A stretch of 64,000 nt of DNA, taken from contig JANFOG010000001.1 of assembly GCA_024336345.1 (NCBI GenBank), forward strand, positions 248,001 through 312,000. The letters are read 5' to 3'. The translations under genes were made by a program, and so were the position numbers. This DNA comes from Mariannaea sp. PMI_226 (taxonomy: Eukaryota > Ascomycota > Sordariomycetes > Hypocreales > Nectriaceae). The notes under the pieces are model-generated. The model saw only the letters and a list, made by a program, of their open reading frames with translations. It was not told where the DNA came from and did not search any database. Positions 46,299 through 58,373 of the stretch are shown here, in pieces (the first letter of the stretch is position 1; each line of letters opens with the position of its first letter).

Positions 46299-47509
46299 AT
46301 GGCTTCCGCTTCCCGACAGTTCGTCCGCGCCGCTACCCGCGCTTCCACTCGTAGCGCTTTCTCCGTGGCCCCTCGCCAGGCTTTCCATCAGAATGGTCGC
46401 CGATACTATTCTTCGGAACCTGCTCAGAAGTCCTCCAACCTCTGGCTTTACTTGACTGGTGCCGCTGCTGTCGGTGGTGGTGCCTATTTCTTCCTCAACG
46501 GATCCAACGCCAGCGCTACCCCCAAGGTTTTCAGCCCTACCAAGGAGGATTACCAGAAGGTTTACGACGCCATCGCCGACCGCCTTGAGGAGGATGGCGA
46601 CTACGATGATGGCAGCTTCGGCCCCGTCCTTCTCCGTCTCGCTTGGCACGCCAGCGGTACCTTTGACAAGAACACTGGCACTGGCGGCAGCAACGGCGCC
46701 ACCATGCGATTCCACCCCGAATCCGGCCACGGAGCCAATGCTGGTCTCATCGCTGCTCGCGACTTCCTCGAGCCCATCAAGGGTTAGTCTCTCGTCCTTG
46801 TAGCCCCCAGAGTGACCTATTGGAAATACTAACGAATCTAATTAGCCAAGTTCCCTTGGATCACCTATGCCGATCTTTGGATTCTCGGTGGCGTCTGCGC
46901 TATCCAGGAGATGCAGGGTCCTGCTATCCCCTTCCGACCTGGTCGCTCTGACCTTGCGGCCAACTCTTGCCCCCCTGAGGGCCGCCTTCCCGATGCCTCC
47001 CAGGGAGGTGACCATCTTCGAAACATCTTCTACCGTATGGGATTCAACGACCGGGAGATTGTTGCCCTCTCTGGTGGCCACGCCCTCGGCCGCTGCCACA
47101 CTACCCGATCTGGCTACTCCGGTCCCTGGACTTTCTCTCCTACCATCCTCACCAACGACTTCTTCCGTCTTCTGATTGAGGAGAAGTGGCAGTGGAAGAA
47201 GTGGAACGGCCCTGCTCAGGTAAGACGAACATGACTCTCAGCGCAATTCCCCATCAACACAAGTTTGGATACTAATTTCGAGAGTAGTACGAGGACAAGA
47301 CTACCAAGAGCCTCATGATGCTTCCCACCGATATGGCTCTGGTCCTGGACAAGAAGTTCAAGCCCTTCACTGAGCTTTATGCCAAGGACAACGATGCCTT
47401 CTTCAAGGACTTCTCCAACGTCATGGTCCGACTTTTTGAGCTTGGTGTTCCCTTTGCTGAGGGCTCTGAGAACTCGCGATGGACCATGAAGACCAAGTGG
47501 GATCAGTAA
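46299..47509 (+). CDS. CCP1: mitochondrial cytochrome c peroxidase
   Basis: Three exons: 46299-46782, 46846-47219 and 47288-47509, giving 359 residues, the normal size for fungal CCP precursors. The N-terminus is a mitochondrial presequence ([20 protein letters not shown], no acidic residues) followed by a hydrophobic sorting segment [19 protein letters not shown], which suits the intermembrane space. Distal haem residues lie in [12 protein letters not shown] (arginine 113, tryptophan 116, histidine 117). The proximal haem ligand is in [10 protein letters not shown] (histidine near 240), and the [13 protein letters not shown] and MMLPTDMAL blocks complete the class I peroxidase fold. The enzyme reduces hydrogen peroxide with electrons from cytochrome c. 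The tail ends [10 protein letters not shown]. Confidence 0.96.
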
Positions 47510-50500
47510 ATCAACACCCAAAAGTTGAACATGTACAAGATGCTGGCAAAAATTTGTGTGGAGTTTTATTTAACCTGGATCTGGTACATGCCAATCCATT
47601 GACTAGAGAAGCGATAACTGGAGTTTTTGACTTGTAATTCTCGGAACCTGGCGAGAGCCACAAACTGATATAAATCTGTGATTGGACGTGGTTCAAGCCA
47701 CCCCAATCGTCATACATACATACATACCTACGGTAGACGAAGAAAAACAATTTCCATATGTTTAAAAAGTGACATTCCCGCCAGATGAACAAAGTGGTTA
47801 CTAAGTCGAATCGTTTTGACGGCCGTTCAATTAATGTGCCGTGCAGTGTCTTTCTTTGCGCGAAGTGTGTTTCGCTCCTGCTCCCGTAGCCGCACCAAAT
47901 CCCATGTCGTCATAAAGTTTGAGGCTCAAGAAAACGTTGAAGTTCGAGGGTGGTGTCCACGCGAGGGGGATCGACAGGGTCTTGATGGTGGTTGGTTCGG
48001 CTATTCCGAGGCCTCGTGGCAGCACGCTCTTGGTGACACTCTTTTAGGACGCGCCGTCATTGATTACCTTATTATGGTGGTGGTGTTAACTAGTGATGGT
48101 GGTACTCTGTAGTCTACATGGCGTCGCAATTGGAAGGTTACCAAGCACTTTTAGGCAAAAAATGACAAAGCGGTCGGTAACATAGTTTTATGGGTTAGAC
48201 CAATTTCCAGGGGGGGGGAAGGAAGGAAATCACTAATATTAATAGAAACAAAGGCGATCGGGACAGTAAATGCTTGCATGTAAATTGTTCTTTGTCTGAG
48301 CGCCGTCAACCGTGTGTTGCTTTCCCTGTTGTTGGATGGAGATCAAGAGGTCGCTCTCTACGAGGGCAATCGGGTGCGTATACACAGGCGGGCCTTCACC
48401 AAGCACCCCGTCTACAGGTAGATCACCTACATACCTACCTACCTATCTTGCACCGAATTTCTAGGGCATTTCGTGTTCTGTAGGTAATAGAGGTTGAGTT
48501 TGGTTCAATGTTGCCGAGTACCGTTTTTCCCCCAACTGTCCGTCTGCGCACATCGGTGCTGAGATGTCCGTGATTTGACGTGTGGCAGGTAAAGGGATGC
48601 TCTAGATAAGGTAGTTAGAGATAGGGAATGCCATGAAGCACGAATACGTTACGTATATGGTTTCTTGAAGAAGTCAAGGGGTGTGAACCATCTGCATGTG
48701 GTGATGCAGAAAGAAGGAGAGTCAACACATAGCATACTATGGAGTCAACTGACATTTGCTGCTGACCGTACTGGTAGTTGTTCACTACCCAATAAAGTAT
48801 GCATTCAAATGCCCAACAAGTCACCAAAGTGTGAGAGCCTCAGTTCTGTATACAGTCGTAAAAAACTATATATGTGTGTGTCATCCTCTACCCTTCGATA
48901 GAAGAAAGATACCTTACTGTCTTTAGGATTACGGCTGGGCATCCCAAATGCGACCTTGTAGCCCGTTCTGACGTAAGAATCTTGTGCGTCCCCGCATGAA
49001 CGGAGCCAGGAGAATGTCATCCCGCTAGAGAGATCTCATCTGGATGCAGGGGCAATCAAAAACTTTGCCTAGATGGCAACAAAACTCAAGTTTTCTTCGC
49101 CACAATATGGCGAATTCTCTCGAACCCCCCCTCTCATCCTCTTCCTCCTCCCGAGATATTCGGATACGAAGTACCTACCTAGGTAAGATTAGGCCGCCCG
49201 GCCTTGTTCCCACACTATGGACTAGTATAGTGCGAGTGTAACCATCACTCTCAGCACTGGATTTGTAATATGGCTGGACCAATAGTAGAGGTTCCGTGGA
49301 CAATCAACGCTTTCTATTATGAAGCAGGGGAAATACCATCATGGGATCTTGAATGCGGGGGATTGCACCATATCATGAGAGAGCAGGAAACTTTTTGCGC
49401 GACTAGAGAGTGCTATTAGAGCTCTGGTTGAGATCTGGGAAGACAAAGCTGGCCTGCGGCACTATGTACATTATTATTAATGTTCATCCGAAGTTTACGA
49501 ATAAGCAGGGCCACTCCCTCAATTGCCAGGATGAGACAAAGGTGAGAGAAAGACGGTGGAAGATTGGAGTGGAGTGGGTATAATTCCATAATAGTAGATC
49601 TCACAAACTACTTAATCTGTACTATATTGGCGATTAGATAGCGCACTAATTACTCTAACAAGCAGTAAGGTGGTCCGAATAGACTGAATAGAGAGAATGC
49701 CTAATAAAATGGCCAAGCCATGAATCATGTCTGTGTCTGCCAAGATCGCTCCAATTCAACAACGTAGTCTCAAGTAGGGAAGTGCCAAGAAAGAGAGTCT
49801 GATGGACAGAGATTCATCAGCTGGAATATTCCCGGAGACAATCGGAGCTGTGTTCAATCAACGACGCCGAAGGGGGTATTTGTCATAACGTTATAGTGAT
49901 CCAAGTGGTGCTTTGGTGGCTTATTCACCACCAGAACTATGTAACTTATTAGGTGGATTGTAGTGTGTCGAGTACCTAGTCTCCCTTCTACTGTAGGAGT
50001 ATACTTAGATTAGGCACGTTTGTGGTGGAGAAAGCCCACGGCAATGAATTTTTTTTCTCGAGTAAAACCCGGCATAAATCCACCGCCACACCAGTGGTAT
50101 GGCCTCTCGAGGCGCTTGATGTCACCGCCCGTCCCCTTCCCCCCACACACATGCTAATAATTTGATATCTTGATCGCGATGTGGTGCGGCTGGTTTTAAA
50201 AAATCGTGTACTCTATTGGTTGCGTGTTGTGGTTCAGCGCGCACGTCATTTCCGAGTGTGGGCTGTTGTGTGTTGAGTTGCTTAGCAATACATCCCATTT
50301 GCCGAATCTTGGAGGATTCAACTTTCCGAGAATCCTCCTACATACCTGTTTGCGAACGGAGAAAGTTGCCTGGAATCCTCCACTGAACCGGAGCTATCGA
50401 ACCATTGGTTTAGAGTTCCTTGGACCTTCGTTCGCGGGTTTACTGGGGTGGTGGTCGCCGATTAGATAGCTTATAAAACCCGCTCTTTTACCCACGATAC

Positions 50501-50694
50501 CTAGGTTGCTTTATCAAGCAGATCGTTCCATAACAACCCCTCACCTCTTCTCCTCTTGTTACCTATTTATTAGCTCTCCTCTCAGCTCTTGGTTCTCTTC
50601 TTTCTCGTGTGGACAGAAAAAAGTATCCAACTTACCTTGAGGCCTACAAGCACACTCCTCCAACCACTAGAGACATTGACTCGACAGATCAACC
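47510..50694. other. 3.2 kb intergenic region CCP1 to old yellow enzyme
   Basis: No gene is recognised. A TACCTACCTAGGTAAG motif lies near 49174, ACATACCTACCTACC near 48430, and a TATA box for the next gene at 50472. Open frames such as 47816-48112 carry no domain. Confidence 0.55.
50472..50477 (+). promoter_or_regulatory. TATA box candidate for the old yellow enzyme gene
   Basis: TATAAA in AGATAGCTTATAAAACCCG, 218 bases before the ATG at 50695, followed by a pyrimidine-rich leader (about 50530-50610). This layout is typical of inducible fungal genes. Confidence 0.45.
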
Positions 50695-52052
50695 ATGACT
50701 CTGGAAGATATTGAAAACAAGCCGGCTGCCGGTGTGCCATACTTCACTCCTGCTCAGGTCCCAGCCGCCGGTACTGCAGATGATGTTGCATCAGCCCCGA
50801 CCCTTTTCAAGCCCATCCGCACTCGCGGCATTGAACTACAAAACAGATTTGTCGTCTCTCCCATGTGCACGTACAGTGCCAAGGACGGCTACTTGACCGA
50901 CTGGCACCTCGTCCACCTCGGCCAATTTGCTCTCCACGGTGCCTCCCTCGTCACCGTCGAGGCCACGGCTGTGGAGCCCCGCGGCCGCATCAGCCCCAAC
51001 GACTCTGGTTTGTGGGAGGACGGCCAGATCGTGCCCCTGAAGCGCATCGCCGACTTTATCCACAGCCAGAACTCCAAGGTTATGATCCAGCTGGCGCACG
51101 CCGGTCGCAAGGCGAGCACCCTGGCTCCCTGGCTCGGCGGCACTGTCAACAAGACAGTTGCTCCCGAGACCGTGGGCGGCTGGCCCAATGACGTCGTTGC
51201 ACCTAGCCCTATCCCGTATGCCGATGATCATGCCAATCCCAAGGAGTTGACCGTGGATGAGATCAAGGGTCTTGTCCAGAGCTTTGTCGATGCCGCCGTC
51301 AGAGCTGTCAAAGCCGGTGTGGATGCCATTGAGATCCACGGTGCTCATGGCTATCTTTTGAACCAATTCCTTTCTCCTGTCTCTAACGTAAGTGTGATCT
51401 GGATACTCATTTCCTTTTCTTTTCTTTTCTTTTCTTTTCTTTCTTTTTTTGGGTGCCATCAGCTAGGAAGTCAAATACCATTCTAACCAGTTAATAGCAA
51501 CGAACGGATGAATATGGTGGCAGCTTTGAAAACCGAACCCGCTTCCTAGTCGAGGTCATCGAAGCCGTGCGCGCCGTCATCCCCGAAGAAATGCCTCTCT
51601 GGGTTCGCATCTCTGCCACCGAGTGGCTAGAACACACCGGCAATGCCTCTTGGGACATCAACGAGAGCATCAAGCTCGCCAAGCTGCTTCCCGGCTTGGG
51701 TGTTGACGTCCTCGACGTCAGCACCGCTGGCAACAATGAGAACCAGAAGCTCAAGCCATCCCAGACCTACCAGACTGACCTGGCACGGGAAATTCGCAAG
51801 GCAGTGCACGCCGAGGGCCTAAATCTTTTGGTCGCCGCCGTCGGTCTTATCAACGAGAGCGAGTTCGCAAAGACGGTGGTGCAGGAGGACCAAGACCCTT
51901 CGGCGGATCTCGTCCTGGTTGCTCGGCAGTTCCTTCGAGAGCCCAATTGGGTGCTCACCGTAGCGCACGACTTGAACGTGCCTGTGAGATGGGCCAGCCA
52001 GTATCAACGCGCTCCCCCGAAGCCCAACGGTCGACATCAGCCCAAGATGTGA
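50695..52052 (+). CDS. NADPH dehydrogenase / old yellow enzyme, YqjM type
   Basis: Two exons, 50695-51387 and 51498-52052, give 415 residues. It is an FMN-dependent ene-reductase that uses NADPH to reduce activated double bonds and other electrophiles. TIM-barrel landmarks: LFKPIRTRGIELQNRFVVSP with cysteine 58 in PMCTYSA (the YqjM-class cysteine), IQLAHAGRKAST, EIHGAHGYLLNQFLSP with the substrate-binding histidines near residues 215 and 218, QRTDEYGGSFENRTRFLVEV and VARQFLREPNW. The cysteine, with the short PMC motif, separates it from the classical yeast OYE class. The intron contains a (TTTTC)n run at about 51411-51448. Physiological substrate is unknown. Confidence 0.93.
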
Positions 52053-55000
52053 GATGGAAGTTTTTTTTTTCTAAGCGACTATTGCATAGGTGGAGCGAAA
52101 AGCACATGCACATATATAAATATTAGATAGATACAGATATGTATTTATGGATTAGATGAACAAAACAATCAATAAAGCGCACGATACGAATAGTTTGGTT
52201 CTGATTCGTCCCAGTAGGTTGCTCCAGTCAGCTGTGGAGTATGATGAAGTCAGCCACTTTCTTCTTTCTTGTAATACATTGATACATAGTACATTGAAGT
52301 ACTTTCGTAGACATTGCTGCATAGCAATAGTAGCAGGCACAGAGACTTGATTTGCATTCTTTCAAAAGGCCAATATGCCAGGGCACGTTTCTTAGTGAGA
52401 TCTTCGCCACAAGTGGATTACAAATGCAGAAATCGAGACCTGTATGCATGAACCGAGACCTAACCTTGAAACATCTGGTTTGGCCTTGACTTTCACAATA
52501 TTACAGCATTTCTTTGCTGGTTCTATACACGGGATTAGACCTTGAGTATTGAATGAATTAGAAAATGCACCATGGTATATTGTGCAAAATATGTCGTGAG
52601 GGCGACTGCAGTCAGGCACCTATTACAAATATTTCCGAGATGTGAACATGACACTGGATCAGCCAATCACAGGCATGATATTCTTAGCAGACCTATCATA
52701 GCAAAGGATAGACAGTCTTTGATTGACTTCAATTGACCTCAACCATAGCTTACGGATGTTCAGAGCATAATTCAATCAGATATCTTTAAACTTGGAATGG
52801 ATATTGATGATTTCTTACTCCAACTTCTTACCTAGCTGCCTTGACATTTCTTATCCCTGTGGTCGACGCAGGCTGGTCCGGAGCGACAGTTGAAACGTGT
52901 TCACATAACGTTTTATGTGGCGTTACTGACTCATATTTTCCCTGTGGTTTCCGAATGTGGCTAATGGACATCTTGCTTCAATGGCGAGATCACACACATT
53001 AAAAGTGGCAAGATTAAAACGATCGAGAATCGTCCAAATCCGAACGCTTCCGCCACGCATTGGGACGATTCGGAGCATCCAGCGCCGGCTTGAGTGGGGC
53101 CGGGCGGGGGAAGCTTGTTTAGCGGAGCGGAGTGGCGTTGATTCCAGGGCAAAGCAGGTCCTGCTGCACAGATTACAGAGCGACAGGTACCTACCGTCCA
53201 GAGGTACCTAGGTAGGCGCCTAACAAGAGAGCACCAACAATTAGGTAGGTCGGTACTTTACAGCATGTAACCCCCCGGTCGCTTCCCACCTTGCGAATTT
53301 GGGTGCGGACCTGCAGAGACGACGATTCCATGTTGATACTTGTATTGAGAGATGGGAACGCAGTAGATGAAATACTAGGTAGAGCATGGGAAACAAAAGC
53401 TGGTGGCTATCTACCTACTAGATATCATTGGGAGTCCAAGGTTTACGGAACAAATTCGTGCTCGGTGGAGGCTCGTCGGAAGATGGGGCCCCCAGAGCCG
53501 GCAATGAGGCATAGTTGTCCTCAAAAGGTAGGATTGGTAATCCCATCTTGGGAACACATTTCGCGGGAGGAAAGACATCTGAGACGAAGGGGTTAGTAGT
53601 ACTTCCATGGCTGAAACAAATATTCCTGTCAGCGGTAATTTAGATTTGAATCGCCTGACTGATCATGACAAACAAGGCAAGTCTCCCAACTTTGTGATGC
53701 TAAATAGAGCGAGGTTGGGGCGCGGAAGCAGGGATGGCTTGAGAACCGTGAGAGACAATTGATAGGAGCAAACCTTAGAATAGCTACCTCATATGTAGTA
53801 TAGGTACCTTGGTAGAGAAGGATTCCATACGTCGTACTATGGTAAAAGAATTATTCTGTAAGCCAGTGGCCAAAAACCTTGAACGTAGCCTTTTGATAAT
53901 TAATCATAATATCTCGGCACGAACTAAATGGTAAAAAAAAGTGATACTTGGTAGCTACCCTCCGTGGTCCCGATCTTGTGGCGGCCCAGGGCCACTACTT
54001 AGACAGGGGTTTTTTAATCAAATAATGAACGATGACGAGCATATGAATGAATGCATCAAACACAATGGCCCCTGGCGAGAGCGGGCGAAGAGGTTGGAGT
54101 GGGAGTGTTCAGATTCACAGATGACCGGGACAAGGGCCTGCCTAAATGGGCAGTTCGGGGCAACCAAAAGCCCCAGATTTGTATTCAGCTTTGGGAGAAC
54201 AGATAATGTACAGTGTGGTACAGTATAGGGCGCGACCATAATGTACATAGTAGAGACAGTTTGTAGGGAGGCAAACAGATGGCTACACAGCATGTGCATC
54301 TGGGAACTTCCATTCCTGCCTGTTTCTGTTTTTGGGTTGGAAGACATGGCAATAAGGCAGTCAGCTGTCCACGTATTATTTATTATTATACCTAGATACC
54401 CTACTTACCGTAGTCCCCTACGGGGAGCCTATGGAAGGCGAGCATGTCAGCCGGATTTAGACAACAGTGGAGGGAGGGAGGTAGGTACTAAGTAAGGTAT
54501 GGAAGTACCATTATGTACGAGGGTTGGGACGGATTTATAATGTGAACGCTTGGCGCATTAGTGATCTACGTGCAGCAATTCGGTTTGTTCCCAGTACCTT
54601 GGAATATGCCTACGTAGTCGAGGCATGTCCAGTATAAAGTACCTGCTCCGTTGCGTGGTGGTGCGTGGTGCGGATACATTCTCCGGACAATCACCACAGT
54701 GCCCCTCCCCTCAAGCAGCCACTCAACCACCACACCTGCTGGCGGGCAAGTGGGGTTGAGGGGGATTCATGGTGCTGCTGAGGCACAGCCCTGCCCTCAG
54801 CCCCCCTGTCGCCAAACGGATGTACCCTGCAACCGTGCAACCTTGCAGCGCTTGGAGCCTTGGGCTCTTCTTGCCCCCCAGTAGCCCGCTGTGGGGTTGC
54901 CCCTCGAGCCTAGGTGGTTCCGCCAGCGCCAACGGTACCTACTGTTACCTGAGGTAGGTAGGTAAGTCTGGATGGACGATGCGGGCGGCCTTAGTGTTCG

Positions 55001-55254
55001 CCATCCGTCATTGTTCGGCCGGCCCACGGGCCTTGGGAAGGGGACACTTGTTCAATTGACGGGACCACACCAGCCATCCTCAGCCAAACCTCCAGCCTTG
55101 GATCACGCTGCAGGTAGACTACAAAACTTCCTCCACCCATCGCCTTGTCACTCCAATCTTTTCCTTTCCCTTTCCTCTTTCCTTCATCTGGCCTTATTCT
55201 CCAGTTTCTGTCTCCTCCCTTCAATTGTTGCAAGATAGCAATTGATAGCCCATC
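52053..55254. other. 3.2 kb intergenic region old yellow enzyme to PDI
   Basis: No gene is recognised. TAGGTACCTA-type motifs are densest here: CAGGTACCTACCG and GAGGTACCTAGGTAGG near 53187-53215, ATAGGTACCTTGG near 53801, and GGTACCTACTGTTACCTGAGGTAGGTAGG near 54934-54962. The last ~600 bases should contain the PDI promoter. No obvious full-length unfolded-protein-response element was found by eye. Confidence 0.55.
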
Positions 55255-56960
55255 ATGCATCACAAGCGCATCACCTGTGGCCTTATGGCTGCTCTTGCAG
55301 CCCTCGCCTCCGCTGCCGACTCTGATGTCGAGCAGCTTACCAAGGCCACCTTTGATGACTTCATCAAGACCAACGAGCTCGTCCTAGCTGAGTGTAAGTC
55401 CAATATACCATTTAGTCCCAACGTGACCACTTGCCCATTCCCACTGCCGCATTTGCTAATCATCAATGTCCAAAACAGTCTACGCTCCCTGGTGTGGTCA
55501 CTGCAAGGCCCTCGCCCCCGAGTACGAGGAGGCTGCTACCAGCCTCAAGGAGAAGAAGATCAGACTCGCCAAAGTTGACTGCACTGAGGAGAAGGACCTC
55601 TGCGCCGACTACGGTGTCGAGGGCTACCCCACCCTCAAGGTCTTCCGCGGTCTTGAGGACATCAAGCCTTACTCTGGCCAGCGAAAGGCTGCTGCGTAAG
55701 TCTTCAATCCGTGCTTCAAAATTTCCCAATCGCCGAACCACAGACATGCTAATTGATGAATACAACAGCATTACCTCCTACATGGTCAAGCAGTCCCTCC
55801 CTGCTGTCTCCATTCTGACCAAGGATACCCTCGAGGACTTCAAGACCGCCGACAAGGTTGTTGTCGTCGCCTACATCGCGGCTGATGACAAGACCTCCAA
55901 CGAGACCTTCAGTGCCCTCGCTGAGGCCAACCGTGACACATACCTTTTCGGTGGTGTCAACGATGCCGCCCTTGCCGAGGCTGACGGTGTCAAGGCCCCC
56001 GCCGTCATTGTCTACAAGTCATTTGACGAGGGCAAGGCTGTCTACACTGGTGATAAGTTTGACAAGGACTCTATCGATGAGTTCATCAAGACTGCCGCCA
56101 CCCCCCTCATTGGCGAGGTTGGCCCTGAGACTTACTCCGGCTACATGGCCTCCGGCATTCCTTTGGCCTACATCTTCGCTGAGACCGCTGAAGAGCGCGA
56201 GAAGCTTGGCGAGGCCCTCAAGCCCATTGCTGAGAAGTACAAGGGCAAGGTCAACGTCGCTACCATTGACGCTAAGCAGTTCGGTGCCCACGCCGGCAAC
56301 CTGAACCTCAAGACCGACAAGTTCCCCTCATTCGCCATCCAGGAGATCACCAAGAACCAGAAGTTCCCCTTCGACCAGGACAAGGAGATCACTTATGACT
56401 CTATTGCTCCCTTCGTCGATGACTTCGTCGCCGGCAAGCTTGAGCCCAGCATCAAGTCTGAGCCTATCCCTGAGACCCAGGAGGGTCCCGTCACCGTTGT
56501 CGTTGCCAAGAGCTACAATGACATCGTTCTTGACGACACCAAGGATGTCCTGATTGAGTTCTACGCTCCCTGGTGCGGTCACTGCAAGGCTCTTGCCCCC
56601 AAGTACGAGGAGCTCGCTACCGAGTACGCCAACTCAGAGTTCAAGGACAAGGTTGTCATCGCCAAGGTTGACGCCACCCTGAACGACGTCCCAGATGAGA
56701 TCCAGGGTTTCCCTACCATCAAGCTCTACCCCGCCGGCAGCAAGGACGCCCCTGTCACCTACAGTGGTTCCCGAACCGTTGAGGATCTTGCCCAGTTCAT
56801 CAAGGAGAACGGCAAGTACGCTGCCGCCATCTCCATCAAGGAGGAGGGTACTGAGGAGGCTGCTCCTGCTGCCACCGAGGAGAAGAAGCAGGAGGAGAAG
56901 AAGGAGGAGGCTGCCGAGGAGAAGAAGGACGAGGAGAAGGAGTCTCACGATGAGCTGTAA
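55255..56960 (+). CDS. PDI1: protein disulfide isomerase, ER lumen
   Basis: Three exons: 55255-55393, 55479-55695 and 55769-56960, giving 515 residues. A signal peptide ([20 protein letters not shown]) leads into a thioredoxin-like a domain with [19 protein letters not shown], whose CGHC (residues 52-55) straddles the first intron. The redox-inactive b and b' domains follow, then a second a' domain with CGHC at residues 388-391, an acidic EEKK-rich tail and a C-terminal HDEL retrieval signal. The enzyme forms and shuffles disulfides in secreted proteins. The a-b-b'-a'-c layout and length are canonical. All splice joins are GTAAGT with CAG acceptors. It would be expected to respond to ER stress. 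Confidence 0.97.
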
Positions 56961-57430
56961 ACCTGGAATGTCACAATTAGCACGCAAAAGGAGCATGTTT
57001 GATTTCACGGGCGCTGGGTTGAATGGTGCGCTTACCGCAATGAATGAACCTATAAATGGGTTTGATAGTTTCCGTGGCCATATGGGACTCTTTTTTTTAT
57101 GACGACAATTGATTACTTTTTTTTTGCTACCCATTTTAATTGTTCGATTTCCAATAAGGCATCGGTTGACATCTTGATAATGTAGCGTATATTTTGCCAG
57201 CTCGTCTCCATTTAAAAAATGCTGCGGTCGCATATATATTTCATGGTACATACACAAACATGCTCTCCATATTCGTTTTACCTCACACTGCTGCTATCGA
57301 ATCATACATTCGGCAGGTAAGGGTAACCCAGCTGAGGTTGATTTCAACTCAAACAACCATGAGAGCCGGAGAGAGGCCCCATCCACCTCTGGTTCAACTA
57401 TTTATACACATTTCCTTAGGATACCATTGT
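56961..57430. other. convergent 3' region (PDI / 104-residue gene)
   Basis: 470 bases between two facing stops, with T8-T9 runs at about 57089 and 57116. No gene recognised. Confidence 0.6.
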
Positions 57431-57933
57431 TTACTTCTTTCCCTGGGTCTTCTGCTCCAGCGCCTGAACGTAGTTGGTGAGACGGGTGACGGAGGCCTGA
57501 AGCGTCTGTAATCAGAAGGTTAGTATAATCGGCTGCTAGGGTGGGTTGGTGGAATAGGAATCGAAGCAGGCGAATTGACGATCTCGTCGGTTAATGTGAG
57601 AGGTACGTACGTAGATATCCTCAGTCAAGAGATCATTCGCGAGCTTATACTCCTTGACGAGGTAGCTATAGGCAGCGCCGCCGGACAGGAAGCTACCTAG
57701 GAGGAAGCCAAAGAGACTAGTTCCCGAATTGTTAGCGAGTGTCGAGGCCGCAAGCGTTCAACAATTCGTTTCGCGGGTTCGAGCGAATTGCAAACTCACC
57801 CTCCCCGAAAAGCTCCCATTGGTTTGCGGGCCGGGAGTGGTGCGGCATCAGCCATTCGCCGGGCGGAGGTGTGGAAGGTTCGCGTAGCCAGGGTGCGGCC
57901 GGCGCTGGACAGGACTCTTGATACCGGGGACAT
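57431..57933 (-). CDS. small mitochondrial-type membrane protein, 104 residues, function unknown
   Basis: Three exons: 57933-57800, 57716-57611 and 57505-57431, giving 104 residues. The N-terminus (MSPVSRVLSSAGRTLATRTF then HTSARRM) has arginines, serines and no acidic residues, so a mitochondrial presequence is likely. A hydrophobic glycine-rich stretch follows (GLFGFLLGSFLSGGAAYSYL), probably one membrane segment, then a short helix LLTEDIYTLQASVTRLTNYV and a polar, lysine-rich end. I do not recognise a named family; similar single-pass mitochondrial proteins of this size are common in filamentous fungi, and this could be an accessory subunit of an inner-membrane complex. The frame continues upstream of 57933; I chose this ATG because the presequence begins there. 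Divergent from VPS71 with 440 bases between starts. Confidence 0.75.
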
Positions 57934-58373
57934 GGTTGTGTGTTCGCGTAGGCGGGCGGATGCACAGGTTGGTCGTGGGGACGTTGAGGCGAGTCTGGTA
58001 GCTATGGAGGGAGCTTGGATAATGCGAGGACGTATGAGGACGATGATGCTTCGGAGCCACGGGCGCTCGGAATATCTTGCCACAGGCCAATGCTGGTGCG
58101 TGATTGGCTACGTCACTTACCTCCCACTGGGGGGAACTGGAGCTTTGGGTGGGTGGATTTTCCGGGTGGCTGCCCACCTAAAAGCCAGGACGCCATAGTG
58201 CTAGAATAGGTTTCATCATAGTGCAACGGGTTTTATCCATGTCTGTCTAAACTCGAGAGAGTCTTTGAACTTATTTTTCATATCCAACTCTTTCACCAGT
58301 CCTCAGCAAAGGCGATCCCTCTGCATGCAACCCTTCACCCTTTCTCTTCAATGATTTGCACCCACTTGCAACG
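57934..58373. other. compact divergent promoter (104-residue gene / VPS71)
   Basis: 440 bases between two start codons, so regulatory sites are probably shared. The sequence GGCCAATGCTGGTGCGTGATTGGCTACGTCAC (about 58084-58115) holds a CCAAT box in both orientations about 20 bases apart and a CRE-like ACGTCA. Read by eye. Confidence 0.5.

Noticed and set aside
57781..57790. GGTTCGAGCG-type string resembling a tRNA T loop
   Set aside because: No D arm, anticodon arm or acceptor stem can be folded around it; no tRNA was found anywhere in the window by eye.
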